Assembly: GCF_910592395.1 (NCBI RefSeq)
Contig: NC_088325.1
Span: 3,007,501 to 3,071,500 of the forward strand
Source: Lineus longissimus
Taxonomy: Eukaryota > Nemertea > Pilidiophora > Heteronemertea > Lineidae
Direction of reading: 5' to 3'
Length of the DNA: 64,000 nucleotides
The notes beneath the pieces were generated by a model that saw nothing but the letters and a program-made list of their open reading frames with translations, was not told where the DNA came from and made no database searches. Made by a program: the position numbers and the translations under genes. Below are positions 20,995-33,285 of this stretch, in pieces (within the stretch, counting starts at the first letter, position 1; every line of letters starts with the position of its first letter).

Positions 20995-23731
20995 TTGTAG
21001 TTTCAAAGATTTTGGTATTTCTTCTCTCTTGTAATGAGGGAAACAAGAAATACATACATGTAGTCCAAGTGTAATGTTGACATTGCGACGAGTTGTAAAT
21101 TCTTATACATTTACCAACTTTAAAAAATTGACTTAAAAAAAGCTTAATAGACATTTTAAAATTATAACTTGCCATATGATACAAAACCTTCATAAATCGT
21201 CAGAAAGGTTTTTAAGACAAGAAATATGATAAACCTTCATAAGATAAACCTTCATAAGTCGTCAGAAAGGTTTTAAAAACAAGAAATATGAGTCCTCAAA
21301 TGAACAACGTTTCCAGGGAAACCGATCGGCTCCACCTGTTCGACCAATTATCAAATGCATGGCCGTACCTATTTCATGTCAACAAATTTACTCAAAACGT
21401 TGTAAAATGATGACTTGATCCAATGGCCTCTTTCGGTAAAGGAACTCGTAACTATATTAGAACCTCTCGGTAATATCCATGGAAATTAGCTGAGTTAATC
21501 GACTTTGCCGTGCACATCAATTGCGCCAGCTGAATCATATAAATATATACTATTAACATTGTGGCGGTGTGGTTCCCATTGTGTGCCCTCCCACTTCATA
21601 CCATGTCAGTAAGTTTTATAAGTGCGGGAGGGCGTGGGGTGAGGAAAATAACCAAACTGACGTCATCGCCCCGGTTATTCAGACCTCAAAACAGACGGGC
21701 AGCTCAAATTCTGACATGAGTTGCTGATGCCAGGTTTTATATGCACCCAGCAAAATTTTTTCAATAAAGCAACAGAAAATATCTTTCAATGTCAAGAAAG
21801 CACCTGGCCACGAACGATTAATGACTTCTTTCGGATCTCCGAACATTAACCAAGAGATTGACATCTGACACACATCATTTGATTCAGTAAGGTAGATTCA
21901 GGCAAAAAGCAAGCTCGCATTCAAAGATCGATAGAGACCACTTTGTTTACATTTGATTCGGGCGAAACCATGGTCATTTGAATGACTCTAAATAAGCAAA
22001 TAGGCTGAATAAGTAATGAATGCATTCCAAATCTTCCCTACATCCGAAAGCAAGCACTTAAATTACGAGATACAATGGTTTCCTGCAGTACAAGGCGATT
22101 TCATGAGACTTCATAGAAAATGTTCCATTAGGTGTGTAAAAATAATGACACGATGTGCTTTATGTGACTGTCTGTGACTCTGAAGACAACTAGGCTAGAC
22201 CTAAAGAATAATCTAGTCCAGGTAACCACGACCCTATCCGCCGCAGAGCGGAGGGTAGAGGAAGCCTCGTTGGTTTACCCGAGGTGAACAATGCATTTTC
22301 AGTGCATACAGTGGATGCACTGTTATACCAAGCGCTCTGGTATTGCAGATTATTCACTTGGATCGAGTTTATCCATCCTACAGAAAAACACATGACCGGA
22401 CCTCGGAATCTCACGCCCCCAAATAGAGTTCATGACGAGTTCATTGCCGTCAAGTACTCGTCTCTGTGATGAGTGAAAGGAGGAGACTGGTGAAAGAGTC
22501 TAAGAATAATGTAGAACGGAAGAAAACTGAAATCACAAAGTTTGATGAATATTTATAGACTTTCCATTATGACTAACAGCCCCTATTCCACAATCTATCA
22601 TGTGCCACCTCCAATTCCCCGTGGCGCAATTGGCATCTTTAGACTTCCGTTGCCACTATCAAGACAATCAGTTACTATACCGGCTACTGGCCGTCGGATA
22701 TTGACAATAGACCCGACGAAAATCTTTGTTGGTTGGTGAAATTAAGGGGCGAATGGTTTGAAAGGCGCTGCTTCACAGTTTTTTTTGAAAATATTGCTAA
22801 CGAATCTCAAAATTTCCTGCGTCATTATATAATGTGAAGAACGAAATCAATATGCAGAGGTTTAGAGTTTTTCTGACAATTTTTTTCCATTTTTGGCCCA
22901 CCCGGTATCATAACGAACATGTTGTAGTTTTTTTTCTAAACTCGTGAGTGCCAGGAAGGCAGTGGGAATCAAATTCTCCATTCAAAGGTCGGTAAGAAAC
23001 GGCATTCGCATGGTATTGGGTGCCTACATACCGTCGACGTAACCGTTCACATACCGATCCCGATGGCCCAGTGGCTCAGGCATCCGCCTCAGAAATGGAA
23101 GGTCGAGCAGTCGTGGAAGTCGAAGGTACAAAGTGCTTTATGAAATTTGGCACTGTACATATGTACTTCCTGTAATCACCTATATGCCGTCGACGAAACC
23201 GCAATTGTTCACCTACCGATCCCGATGGTTCTGTGGCCAAAGCGACCGCCTCATAAATGGAAGGTCGGGCAGTCGTGGAAGTCCATGGTACACCGTGCTT
23301 TATGAAATGAGGCACTCTACTATTAAAACAATCGCCCTGGTTCAGGCAATGAGGCTACGCATCGCTTTATTGATCAACAGAAACATAATGTGTTTTTCAG
23401 GATGTTGTGTCCGATATCTCACATGAATCAATCAAGTGTGGATTGAAACTAAAAGCTGTATTGTTGGGAGACAATGCCTACTAGAAAATTCTTCTTTTAC
23501 TCTCTTGTAGTGAGGGAAACAAGAAATACATACGTGTAGTCCAAGTTTAATGTTATCATTGCGACGAGTTGTAAATGCTTATACATTTACAAACTTTCAA
23601 AAAAATGACTTCTTAAAAAAGCTTACGCATTTTAAAAGAATAATTTGCCATATGATATAAAACCTTCATAAATCGTCAGAAAGGTTTTATAGACAAGAAA
23701 TATGAGTACTCAAATGAGCAACGTTTCCATG
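20995..23731. repeat. Host repeat array: gene-less unit before the BEL element
   Basis: No supported gene. Modules are an A/T-rich module fragment, leader (from about 21268), a decayed TATA module (about 22134), linker, then a direct join at about 22665 to the module seen at 18030. Two tRNA-like repeats (23030-23310) and the A/T-rich module (23320-23700) follow. The BEL insertion interrupts the next leader at 23732-23736. Confidence 0.7.
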
Positions 23732-23736
23732 GAAAC

Positions 23737-24054
23737 TGTTGCGATCACCAACCATGCAGCTTGCCTTAGGCAGCTGACTCACCTTATTTGCATGACCTGT
23801 CACTCACAATGCCATTCAGGCCACTAACCAATCACCATCTACTTCTTTATATGTCTTAACCAATTATCTTGTTGTATGTACTTTATATATTACTATGTTG
23901 TTTTACAATAAATTAGAGTTAGTAAGAATATCAAGCCTTCTACATCTCTGTGTTTACAACGATACAATATCAAAGCCACGTGATAGAAGGCTCCGGACTC
24001 TCCTTTCCTGATTGCCCAATGTGGATAGAGTTACCCGTCTGACTTGAGCCCACA
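23737..24054 (+). repeat. BEL/Pao 5' LTR
   Basis: The LTR starts TGTTGCGATC and ends GAGCCCACA, 318 bp. It follows gaaac (23732-23736), which reappears as gtttc at 43444-43448 beside the reversed 3' LTR, giving a 5-bp target duplication. A candidate primer-binding site TGGTGCCGTGACC lies at 24059-24071. An AATAAA-containing stretch (acaataaatt, about 23905) is a likely polyadenylation signal. Confidence 0.88.
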
Positions 24055-24106
24055 TTGTTGGTGCCGTGACCAGGATCGAAATACTGGAAGTTGATTACGA
24101 ATTACG

Positions 24107-27100
24107 ATGGGTGACCGAACGCTGAAGAGAAGGGACAATCAGAAGTCACAAACTAATAAACTTTTCGCAAAGGCGGATACGATACTGACCGAAGAGGAAA
24201 CTCCGGACATACGTCTGCTACAACAGACAATAAAGAACATTCGACAACGGATTAAAACTATTGAAACCTTGGATGAGGATCTAGCCAATGCAGCGGCAAA
24301 CGATGATGACTTCGATTGACTTCTCACCGAAGCCGACGATTATCAAATCGAGGTAAGCGAGAAACTTGCCACCTACGAACATTTTATAGAACAGCAACCG
24401 AAAACCGAACCGCTCACAACAGGTGCCACAGCAGCACCTCCACCGAACTTTACCAGGAAGGTAAACCTACCGAAACTGTCTTTGGCACCGTTCACCGGTG
24501 ATATCCTGAAGTGGCAGTCATTTAAGGACAGTTTCGACGCGGCAGTAGATCGAGACACTACTTTGGACAATGTTCAAAAGTTTCAATATCTTAAAGCGCA
24601 TTTGAAAGATGAAGCCGCACGTGTAGTGGAGGGTCTACCCCTCACCAATGACAACTACGCTCACGCCGTAGAACTCCTGTCGAAACGCTATGGACAAAAA
24701 CAAAAGGTGTGTGCCGCCTACATGAAGGCCCTTTGGAAACTAGATTGTCCATCGGGCACCCTTTCTAGTTTGACTCAGTTCTATGATTCCATCGAATCAT
24801 ACACACGTGGATTAAACGCACTTGGAAAGAAAGAAGACTCCTATGGTGATCTTCTTGTACCCATCATCCAGGAAAAGCTTCCCGCAACCATGAGAAGACA
24901 ACTCGCACGAGATGATGACACTGAGGGTGAGTTGACACTTGATAAATTACGGAAAGCTATCCGCCACGAAATCGACTCCATTCAGGCTGCAGACGCAATT
25001 GATTCCCTCGTTCTTGACGACAACCCGCCGGCAACTGCAGCATTCTTTACTACAACCAAGAAAACGATGCCATACTTTCACCGCCCGTATCCCTGCGTGT
25101 TCTGTAAGCAACAGGGCCACAGATCTGGACATTGCACTACTGTCACTTCGAAAAAGGAACGGAATGCAATCGTAAAACGGGACAAACTTTGTACAAACTG
25201 TTTTTCTAAACGCCATACAAACTACGACTGCCAGTCAGTCTTTCGCTGCCGAGATTGTAGCGGAAAACACCACACTTCCCTCTGTCTGAGCCAGACCCAA
25301 AAGGATAAGTCTAATCGCCACAAGGATAACAACAAGCGCCATGATGAGCAACCACGAACCAGCAACCCAGAAGACAAGCGAGGGAAACAACAGCAGGAAA
25401 CACACCAGCTCTTCACTTCAAACGGAGACGGCCGCCACCCTGTTTTACTAAAAACTGCGGTGACACAACTCTACGCTGGAAATTCTTCACTACGTGGAAC
25501 AGTACTATTCGACGAAGGATCGCAGCGTACTTTCATAACGGAGAGTATCGCACGGAAGCTCGACTTAAATCCGATTGGAAACGAAAATATGTGTGTCAGT
25601 ACCTTCGGCGCGAGTTCACCGGCAGGGGTAAAGTCGCTTCCGATCGTTAATGTTGTCCTCCACGACCGGGAAAATTCTGGGGAAATCACTGTACGCGCTC
25701 TTGTTGTGCCGCAAATCACTACGCCCATGCAGAATCTAGTAAATCCGGATGTTGCTAACTTGCCACATCTACGTAACCTAGCGCTTGCACACCCGCCAAC
25801 TTACATGGATACATTCGAAATTGCCCTCCTAATTGGAGCCGATCACTATTGGAATATTGTGGGAAATCACATTGTTCGGGGCAAAGGCCCTATTGCTGTG
25901 TCATCCAAGCTTGGATATTTGCTATCAGGTCCAAACCCCACAGTTACCGCTTCAGTGTTTTCCACGAATGTCATGAACGTATCAGTCGCCACCCAACTCG
26001 AAAAATTCTGGGACATTGAAAGCATTGGAATAACGGACAAAACTACGACAAAGGACATTACGTATGAAGATTACACCGAAACCCATTTACGCAAGGAAGA
26101 CAACCGATATATTGCCAAACTACCATGGAGAGAGGACCATCCGCCACTCCCAACAAACTACAACGTTTGCCGAGCCCGGACCCGAAACATGGTTCGCTGC
26201 TTAACACCTGACCTGAGGAAAGTATATCATCGCATCATCCATGATCAAGTTAACAGAGGTTTTGTTGATATTGTAGAAGAGGACGATTCCCACCAAGGAC
26301 ATTATCTTCCACACCACCCCGTCAAAAAGGACTCAGAAACAACACCAATAAGGGTGGTATATGATTGCTCGTGCAAAACAGCGAACGGAAACAGTCTCAA
26401 CGATTGTTTGGACGCCGGGCCCCCTCTACTCAATGACTTAGCCGCCATTCTTCTGCGTTTTAGGACTCAGAAATTTGGATTATCAGCAGATCTGGAGAAG
26501 GCCTTTCTACACATCGGATTGGACGAAAGTGACCAACAGTGGACCAAATTCCTATGGCTAAGCGATCCCGATGACCCCGAATCTCCCTTCACCGTTTTCC
26601 AATTCAAAGCCGTACTGTTTGGAGCAGTCTGCTCACCGTTCATACTGAATGCAACTGTGAAGCACCATCTAGAGATGAACGCGAGCCCCGTATCACAGGA
26701 CATTAGCAAGAATACATACGTCGACAACATCATCAGCGGGGCAGAAACAGAAGAGGATTTAGTAAATTACTATCACGAGGCAAACATGCTCTCAAAAGAC
26801 GCCGGATTCAACTTACGAGAATGGGCTACCAACTCAGTGGAACTACGTAACATTGCACAAAACGAAAACCGCGCTAACCCCGATCCGGAAACCAATGTAT
26901 TGGGGATAACTTGGAATACCAATACAGACGAATTAGCATATCCAGGTAAACGCGCACGCTCCACGGACAATGATAAAACATTGACAAAACGCGAGTGTTC
27001 AAAGATTACTGCCGGGATTTACGACCCCCTAGGATTCTTGGCTCCAACGCACATTCGTGCCAAAATGTTCATCCAAAAACTCTGGCGCGAAAATCTTCAG

Positions 27101-30100
27101 TGGGATGAACCCATGTCTGAAGAGCTACATAATGAATGGATTAATCTTAATCAGGATCTGTTGGCCGCAACTGCCATTACTGTACCAAGACCATACTTCA
27201 GCTCCATGCAAACTGACGCACCATACCAACTGCACGTGTTTTGTGATGCCAGTGCCGGAGCTTACGGATGTGTTGTTTACCTACGTCAAGTCAACACAAA
27301 CACTGTGTCCATTGTTATGTCAAAGGCCAGGGTGACTCCTGTAAAAACACTAACAATTCCACGCGCAGAACTCATGGCAGCCTTACTAGGCGCACGACTG
27401 CTCAACTTCGTCACTGACAGTTTGAAAGAACAACTGGCTATAACAGGGTCAATGTTATGGTCAGACAGCCAGATTGTGTTACATTGGCTCAGCAGTGACA
27501 GAAAACTGCCGTGTTTTGTACAAAATCGAATCACGGAAATCAAAGCTTGTGACGTCATCACCGAATTCCGGTACTGCCCCACCGATGCAAACCCCGCAGA
27601 CCTGGTCTCACGTGGAGTATCTGCTGAAAACCTCTCTGAAAACAATCTGTGGTGGACCGGACCGGATTGGCTGAAAACCGGAGATTGGCCAACGCGCGAA
27701 ATAGGTCAACCTGATGTGCAAACAGTACTTGCTGCCATCGCTAACGAGGAAGCAATTAACACTGTAAATGTCAACAATGTCTCGTGCCAGCCCGCTGTGC
27801 CTTGCGGGATAATGAACATTCTTGACTCCGAGCGATATAGTTCTTTGCGGCGGCTCTTACGCCTCAGCGCTCTCGTGCTGCGATTCATCAACAACCTCAA
27901 AAGTAAGAAGGAAAATCGGCTGCACGCGGAGTTAAATGCTAGTGAAATAAATGAGGCGGAACAAAGATGGATCAAAGACACTCAAGCGTTTTACTACAGA
28001 GAGGAAATGAAGAACCTCAAAATGAAAGCAGAGACTCTGGGAACTCTTGCGCGTCAATTACGGCTCTTCATTGACAATGATGGCATTTTGCGAGTAGGAG
28101 GCCGACTCCATATGAAACCCATGCGATACAGCATGAAGTTTCCCATCTTGATTCCACCGAAAAGCCGACTTGCAGCTCTTATCGTTCTTGACTGCCACGC
28201 CAAAACAAGCCATTCAGGACTACAATCCACAATCACTTATATTCGATACAGATATTGGATCACACAGATCCGCGTCACTGTGCAAACTCTTCTACGAACA
28301 TGCGTCATATGTAAGGTCATAAATGGCAAACCATACAGGAAACCGATTCCTGCTCCACTACAATCGTTCCGTTTACTGGAAGCCCATCCATTTACGGTTA
28401 CAGGCGTGGATTTCACTGGAGCCCTGTTCGTCAAAGATGGTACAAGGTAGACGAAGGCATACATTTGCCTGTTCACGTGTGCAGTCACGCGCGCAATTCA
28501 TCTAGAATTAGTGCTGGACATGTCATCTGGGGTAGTTGTAAAACAAGAAACACAGAAACGAAACAGAAACACAGAAACACAGAAACGAAACGCAGAAACC
28601 AGTCTTGTGGCGAATTCTGGTCTGCAGACTCCATCTTGTTGCCATGGTTGTGGCCGCGAACGCGGGTGTAACTAAAACTGGTATTCAGTCGGAATGGAAG
28701 GAGGAATGCTCATTTCCCAATACCCCTTTTAGCCTCATCAACGTGTGCGCAGATTGGCAGCATCCGGCCTTGATCGTGCCAATACACTACATGTATGTAC
28801 TACACGGCGTAAATAGAAAATAGTCCTTCGAATAGCGAGTCCTGTTCTTTTGTACATTCCATGGCCTGTGCACGACACTAGGCTGAACTTCCCTACTGCA
28901 ACCTCATTTACATAAACAGATATTTAAAGGGACTATTTAAAGGCAGCAGCTGGGCAGGCAAGATTGAGTTACTCCAAGTCCAAGTCTAGTGCCCGCCCCC
29001 CCCCCCCCCCCACTTTACTCTATTCTAGTCGCCAAAATTGGTCTCTCACGTCTCACATAACGTCGAAATGATTCACCCATGTATTGGTACCGTACCTTGC
29101 ATTTAGTGCTGCATCAGACGGGATTTGTAGGATGATCCTGGTACTTCATGTAAATTGAACACTACAAGGCAAGATGTTGCACTGCACCTTCATTTAAAAT
29201 AACATGCTGTAGGAATCGAATCGAACCTACCAAAGTACTACACCACCACCTCAAAAGACTTCACCCATATCGTGCCGCCCCCTCCCCCCCCCCCCCCAAG
29301 TTGCTCCATGTATCCCCTCAACAACTCTATTGCATTCCGGCTGGCCGCAACCCACCAACCTCAGATTTTACTTTTAAACGACAATAACAACGGATTTCCG
29401 GAGATTCGTTGCCAGACGTTCGCTCCCAAGCAAAATGGTATCGGATAATGGCTCTACTTATTTGGCAGCAGCAAACGAACTAACAGAACTGTTTAAATCC
29501 CGTTCAGTCAAAAGGTACTTGGCAGACCGTAGAGTACAATGGATTAACATTCCCAAACGTGCTCCCTGGTGGGGTGGGTTTTGGGAGAGACTCATCGGAC
29601 TAACAAAAACGTCACTCAAAAAAGTGCTTGGTCGGGCCTTTGTGTCCGTTGATGAACTCAATACGCTGTTAATCAGGCCTGAACGACCGCCCGCTGACAT
29701 ATATTTCTGAGGATGTTGATGTGTCCCCACTGTCACCATCCCACTTTCTGATGGGACATTCTATAACGGCACTGCCGTACGACGTGGATACAGATGAACT
29801 TGACGATCCAACATTTGGCCAACCACAGGATCTAAGAAACCGTAACATTCGTCTTGGAAAGTTACAAGCTGATTTCTGGAAAAGATGGACTTCAGAATAT
29901 CTTTCCTCTCTGCGCGAAAATGACCGTATCAGTGGCAAAGGTATAACACATAATATCGTATCAGTTGGCGACGTTGTTCAGATTGAGAACTCTTCTGTCC
30001 CACGCACTAGATGGAATCTTGGGGTGATTACAAAGGTTTACCCCGGTCGCGACGGACTAATTAGATCTGTTGATTTGAAAACAAAATCTGGTCAACTGAA

Positions 30101-30308
30101 CCGCCCGATCGCGAAACTGTACCCCCTGGAGGTGAACTCAACCATGTTTAATGCGCCTGATGACAACGAAACACCGACTAAACCCCCTGCCGGTCCAATT
30201 GCGCAAGACGCTAACAATGATGCCCGCGATAATGCGAGGCCAAAGCGTAAATCTGCTCTCAAGGCTCAGAACAAAATCAAAGACTGGGCAAAGGACTTAC
30301 TTAACTAA
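24107..30308 (+). pseudogene. BEL/Pao retrotransposon gag-pol (inactivated)
   Basis: One long frame encodes the polyprotein. It starts with a gag N-terminus (24107), followed by the gag body and three Cys-rich knuckles (CVFCKQQGHRSGHC, CTNCFSKRH, CRDCSGKHH). A retropepsin-like site has DEGSQRTFI in place of the usual D(S/T)G. Reverse transcriptase carries the BEL-type YVDN box (TYVDNIISG), RNase H has FCDASAGAYG, and integrase has an HHCC region then SDNGSTYLAA. A C-terminal integrase domain ends at 30308. Lesions are an in-frame TGA at 24317-24319, an in-frame TAG at 28448-28450, an insertion of about 870 bp inside integrase, and a one-base frameshift near 29690. The element can no longer encode its own enzymes. 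Confidence 0.88.
28523..29390. other. Unidentified insertion inside the BEL integrase
   Basis: Integrase sequence is recognisable up to about 28520 and resumes near 29390, so roughly 870 bp are inserted. The insert starts with tandem cagaaaca(c)/gaaac units (about 28545-28600) and has two C-runs (about 28987-29010 and 29282-29298). No clear TIR or target duplication can be seen, and no ORF is convincing. The limits are approximate to about 15 bp. Confidence 0.6.
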
Positions 30309-30513
30309 GAGACTGCACACTTACTGTTGAGGAACTGACACTCTACTTATATATTATGCGCTTCTTTTCGGAGAATTCTTGCAACTGTATGCATAATCAT
30401 GAATCGTCATTCTTATAGACAATTGAATATATGTTAGTCATTGGATTAATCGTTCATATATATTGCTTCGTTAAAGATTTCACATTAATGCATACTTTGA
30501 ATTTGAATATACA
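30309..30513 (+). other. BEL 3' untranslated region, first part
   Basis: Short A/T-rich sequence between the BEL stop codon and the DIRS element. The remainder of this untranslated region is found in reverse at 43795-44580. Confidence 0.7.
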
Positions 30514-30995
30514 TTTTGTGTCATTCAAACTTACCTATGGAACACTTTTGCATGTTACTCCATTTGGGCTCAAACACAAGAGTATCCCTTTAATTTTCTA
30601 AAGGGAGAACTGAGTTAACAGCTCGGCCGCCAGGCGGCACCCTGACCGATCCCGCGAGATCGCGCCGATCTCATGCCGCCATATTCAGTCTTTACTCTTG
30701 TGCTTCTACGAAGCACATCGTTTTTTCAAAGCTGCCGTGAATTCGATTTAAAACCAAATTCAACCAGCCAAGTCTAGACGATTTTTGGGTTCATTCACCT
30801 ACGGAGTAGACCGCCAAACTAATCTTGGCATTAGTATTGTCCAGTCTATTTAATTATAGACATTTTCTTAGCTAGCTTAGTCGACCCGGCTCCATTATTT
30901 TGATCTTGGTAAGGTAGAGTTAAGTAGGCTATTCTCCGCTCTATTGTAATGAACAAGACTCAGATCCATTGCAATAGTGTTTAATTCAAGTAGGC

Positions 30996-33284
30996 ATGTT
31001 TTCCTTTCCATTAATTATTGCGTCCTTTCTGGCCTACTTGGGGTTCCCAGTGTTTTTATTGTCATTGGTACCATTTTTTATATGGCGTACCCCTCCGACG
31101 GCATCCTTTGTCTCACCACAAAGGAATGCGTCTGGTGGCGGGAAACGGGCCGCGAAGACGCCTAAACCCTCTTCCGGTTCCGTTTCCGGGCATATAACCC
31201 GGAGGTCTAGCAAACCTCCCGCCACCACCCCTTCCGTCAGCCGAGTTCCGGTTCTGGTCGCGGCTGCGAAGGATGCGGGATCTGACATTATTAATGTCTG
31301 TGGTCCCAAGGGAGACTTACATCCAATAAGTCTCCAAGGGTTTAATATACCCCGGACCTCAGGGAACCTTCCGGTTCCCCTGTCGTCCGCTCCCCCGAGT
31401 ACAAGCCCTTTGTACCCGCGGGAGCACCCTGCTTCCGGTCCGCCGATTGCAGTTCCGGTTACTGACGCGGGTTCCCGTTTTTCAGTAACCGAAGTCTCTA
31501 CTGGGGGTTTTTCTCAGTCTTTACTGCGAAATAACCCCAGTCCTCACGGACACAGTAGAGTAGGGCCGGACCTTATAACGCCACCTCCGAAACGCCATGC
31601 GTCTTCGGTAACAGCGTTTCCGCCCTCCGTACCTCCTTCTAAAAGGGCTTCCGGTAGCTCCATACCGGCGAAGGAGTTACGGGCATTTCCGGTTTCGGAC
31701 TTCGTCCTACAGGAAATGCAGGCACCTTCCTACGTTGGCCAACCTCTTGGGTGGAACCAACCGGAAGTGCCACCCCCTCCTCGTAGCAGAGGCGTCGTTC
31801 CCATGGAACGAGCTACGCAGAGAGGACATCTGAACTCTGGTTCAGAATATGGGCATCTTCCGCTTCCGGAAGACCCATTCGCCCGCACATACGGCTTCCA
31901 GGGTTCGCTTATGCGCTCACCCTCGCCTCAACCGCCAGTCGTTGAGAGAAGCCGCACGTCGGGTCCGGAACCCGAGTCGGGACAGCAACTGTCCCAGCTC
32001 ATCCAGATGGTAGCAGGTCTTTCTGATAGACTCAGCCATCTGGAGCAGGGTTCCGGTTCCTCTGGTGCGCCTGGTCCCATCGGATACCCACCATCCGACT
32101 CCTCTATTTTAGAGGAATTTTCTGAGAACGAGAGTTCTCAGCCAGGCTACCGCTCCCCCAATCAGGAGGAGCTGTCACCAGAGGAGGCCAGTATCCTGTC
32201 GGATATGAGGACACTCAGATCCTTGATCAGAGCGTACCTCCCGCAGGATCTGTGCCCTACCCCGCCGGAACTGCCAGCCTTGTCAACACCGACCTTTTCA
32301 CTCTGGGGACAGGAAGTGGATCCCAATCCACAGGTTTCTCAAGGCTCCACTCGGGCACTTGAATTCCTTCCTCCCTCCCCGTCGGTGGTAGCAGTCTCTG
32401 AACTCTCGGAGCGTTCAATCAGAGACTCACAAGGCGCCCACCAACGTACTTCCATCCCTGTCCTTCCGGCAGTCGGACCGGAAGCTTGGTGTAAACCGGG
32501 GAAGTTGTTCACGGCACAACTTCCTCCTGTTAGGCAGTACCGCGCTGACTATTATCGAGTCAGCTCGGCCGGCTGTCCAGCTGCAGCATCGACTTCCATA
32601 TTAAAGGACGATGTACAGCTGGGCCAACTCGTGCCTAGGGTGACCTCCTCCTCGGCTTACCGAGACCTTAGAGCACAAGAGGGTCTGGCCAAAAACACGT
32701 TAGCGGTGCTCTCCTACGCAGAGCACACTAACCTGGCCCTAGCCAGATCCCTAAAAGATAATGAGTCACTATCTGATGACACAAAATCGCTTGTGACATC
32801 CTTGTCACATTCGATTAGGCACGCTATTGCGCTGTCCGCCAAGACCGCAGCAAATAGCGTCCTACTCCGTAGAGACGCCGCACTGGGCTCTCTCAATGTC
32901 ATCAGATCCCTCCAGCTGGAAGGGGCCTTAAGAACCGCTCCTATGGACGGTTCTTTCCTGTTCGCAGATTCTGTACAAGAGGCGGCTCAAGCACAGAAAG
33001 ATTGGGACAAATTATATGCCCCCACTGCGACACAGAGGGCCAAGACCTCTCTACCTAACGCTAGAAAGATCGAGAGGCCCCAGCAGGCATCGGGTTCAAT
33101 CCCGTACGCCAGGCAGGTCCTGCCTAGGCCTACCCCGCCTAGTCAGCCTGCTCCTGCTGGATCCTTCCGACGGGAAGCGGAGGGTCGCCGGACTGGAAAG
33201 AGGAAAAATACTTCCTCTAACCAGGGTGGATCCGGTCCGACTAAGCACTCCTTTCGCCCAAGGGGTGCTGGCCGGAAGAGGTGA
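30996..33284 (+). CDS. DIRS ORF1, gag-like protein, 762 aa
   Basis: The protein is rich in Pro, Ser and Gly for its first 400 residues, then has an alpha-helical region (about 540-650) around AEHTNLALARSLK and SLSHSIRHAIALSAKTA. It ends in a basic tail (RRTGKRK and RPRGAGRKR). Helical centre plus basic tail fit a nucleic-acid-binding gag-like protein of DIRS elements. The first 30 residues are strongly hydrophobic. The second DIRS copy has one more A near the equivalent of 31120, which puts a different N-terminus in frame, so the true start is uncertain. Confidence 0.72.
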   Translation: MFSFPLIIASFLAYLGFPVFLLSLVPFFIWRTPPTASFVSPQRNASGGGKRAAKTPKPSSGSVSGHITRRSSKPPATTPSVSRVPVLVAAAKDAGSDIINVCGPKGDLHPISLQGFNIPRTSGNLPVPLSSAPPSTSPLYPREHPASGPPIAVPVTDAGSRFSVTEVSTGGFSQSLLRNNPSPHGHSRVGPDLITPPPKRHASSVTAFPPSVPPSKRASGSSIPAKELRAFPVSDFVLQEMQAPSYVGQPLGWNQPEVPPPPRSRGVVPMERATQRGHLNSGSEYGHLPLPEDPFARTYGFQGSLMRSPSPQPPVVERSRTSGPEPESGQQLSQLIQMVAGLSDRLSHLEQGSGSSGAPGPIGYPPSDSSILEEFSENESSQPGYRSPNQEELSPEEASILSDMRTLRSLIRAYLPQDLCPTPPELPALSTPTFSLWGQEVDPNPQVSQGSTRALEFLPPSPSVVAVSELSERSIRDSQGAHQRTSIPVLPAVGPEAWCKPGKLFTAQLPPVRQYRADYYRVSSAGCPAAASTSILKDDVQLGQLVPRVTSSSAYRDLRAQEGLAKNTLAVLSYAEHTNLALARSLKDNESLSDDTKSLVTSLSHSIRHAIALSAKTAANSVLLRRDAALGSLNVIRSLQLEGALRTAPMDGSFLFADSVQEAAQAQKDWDKLYAPTATQRAKTSLPNARKIERPQQASGSIPYARQVLPRPTPPSQPAPAGSFRREAEGRRTGKRKNTSSNQGGSGPTKHSFRPRGAGRKR

Positions 33285-33285
33285 C

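Noticed and set aside
28980-29300. Poly-C runs as a regulatory structure
   Set aside because: Isolated homopolymers with no partner or conserved context; could also be length errors.
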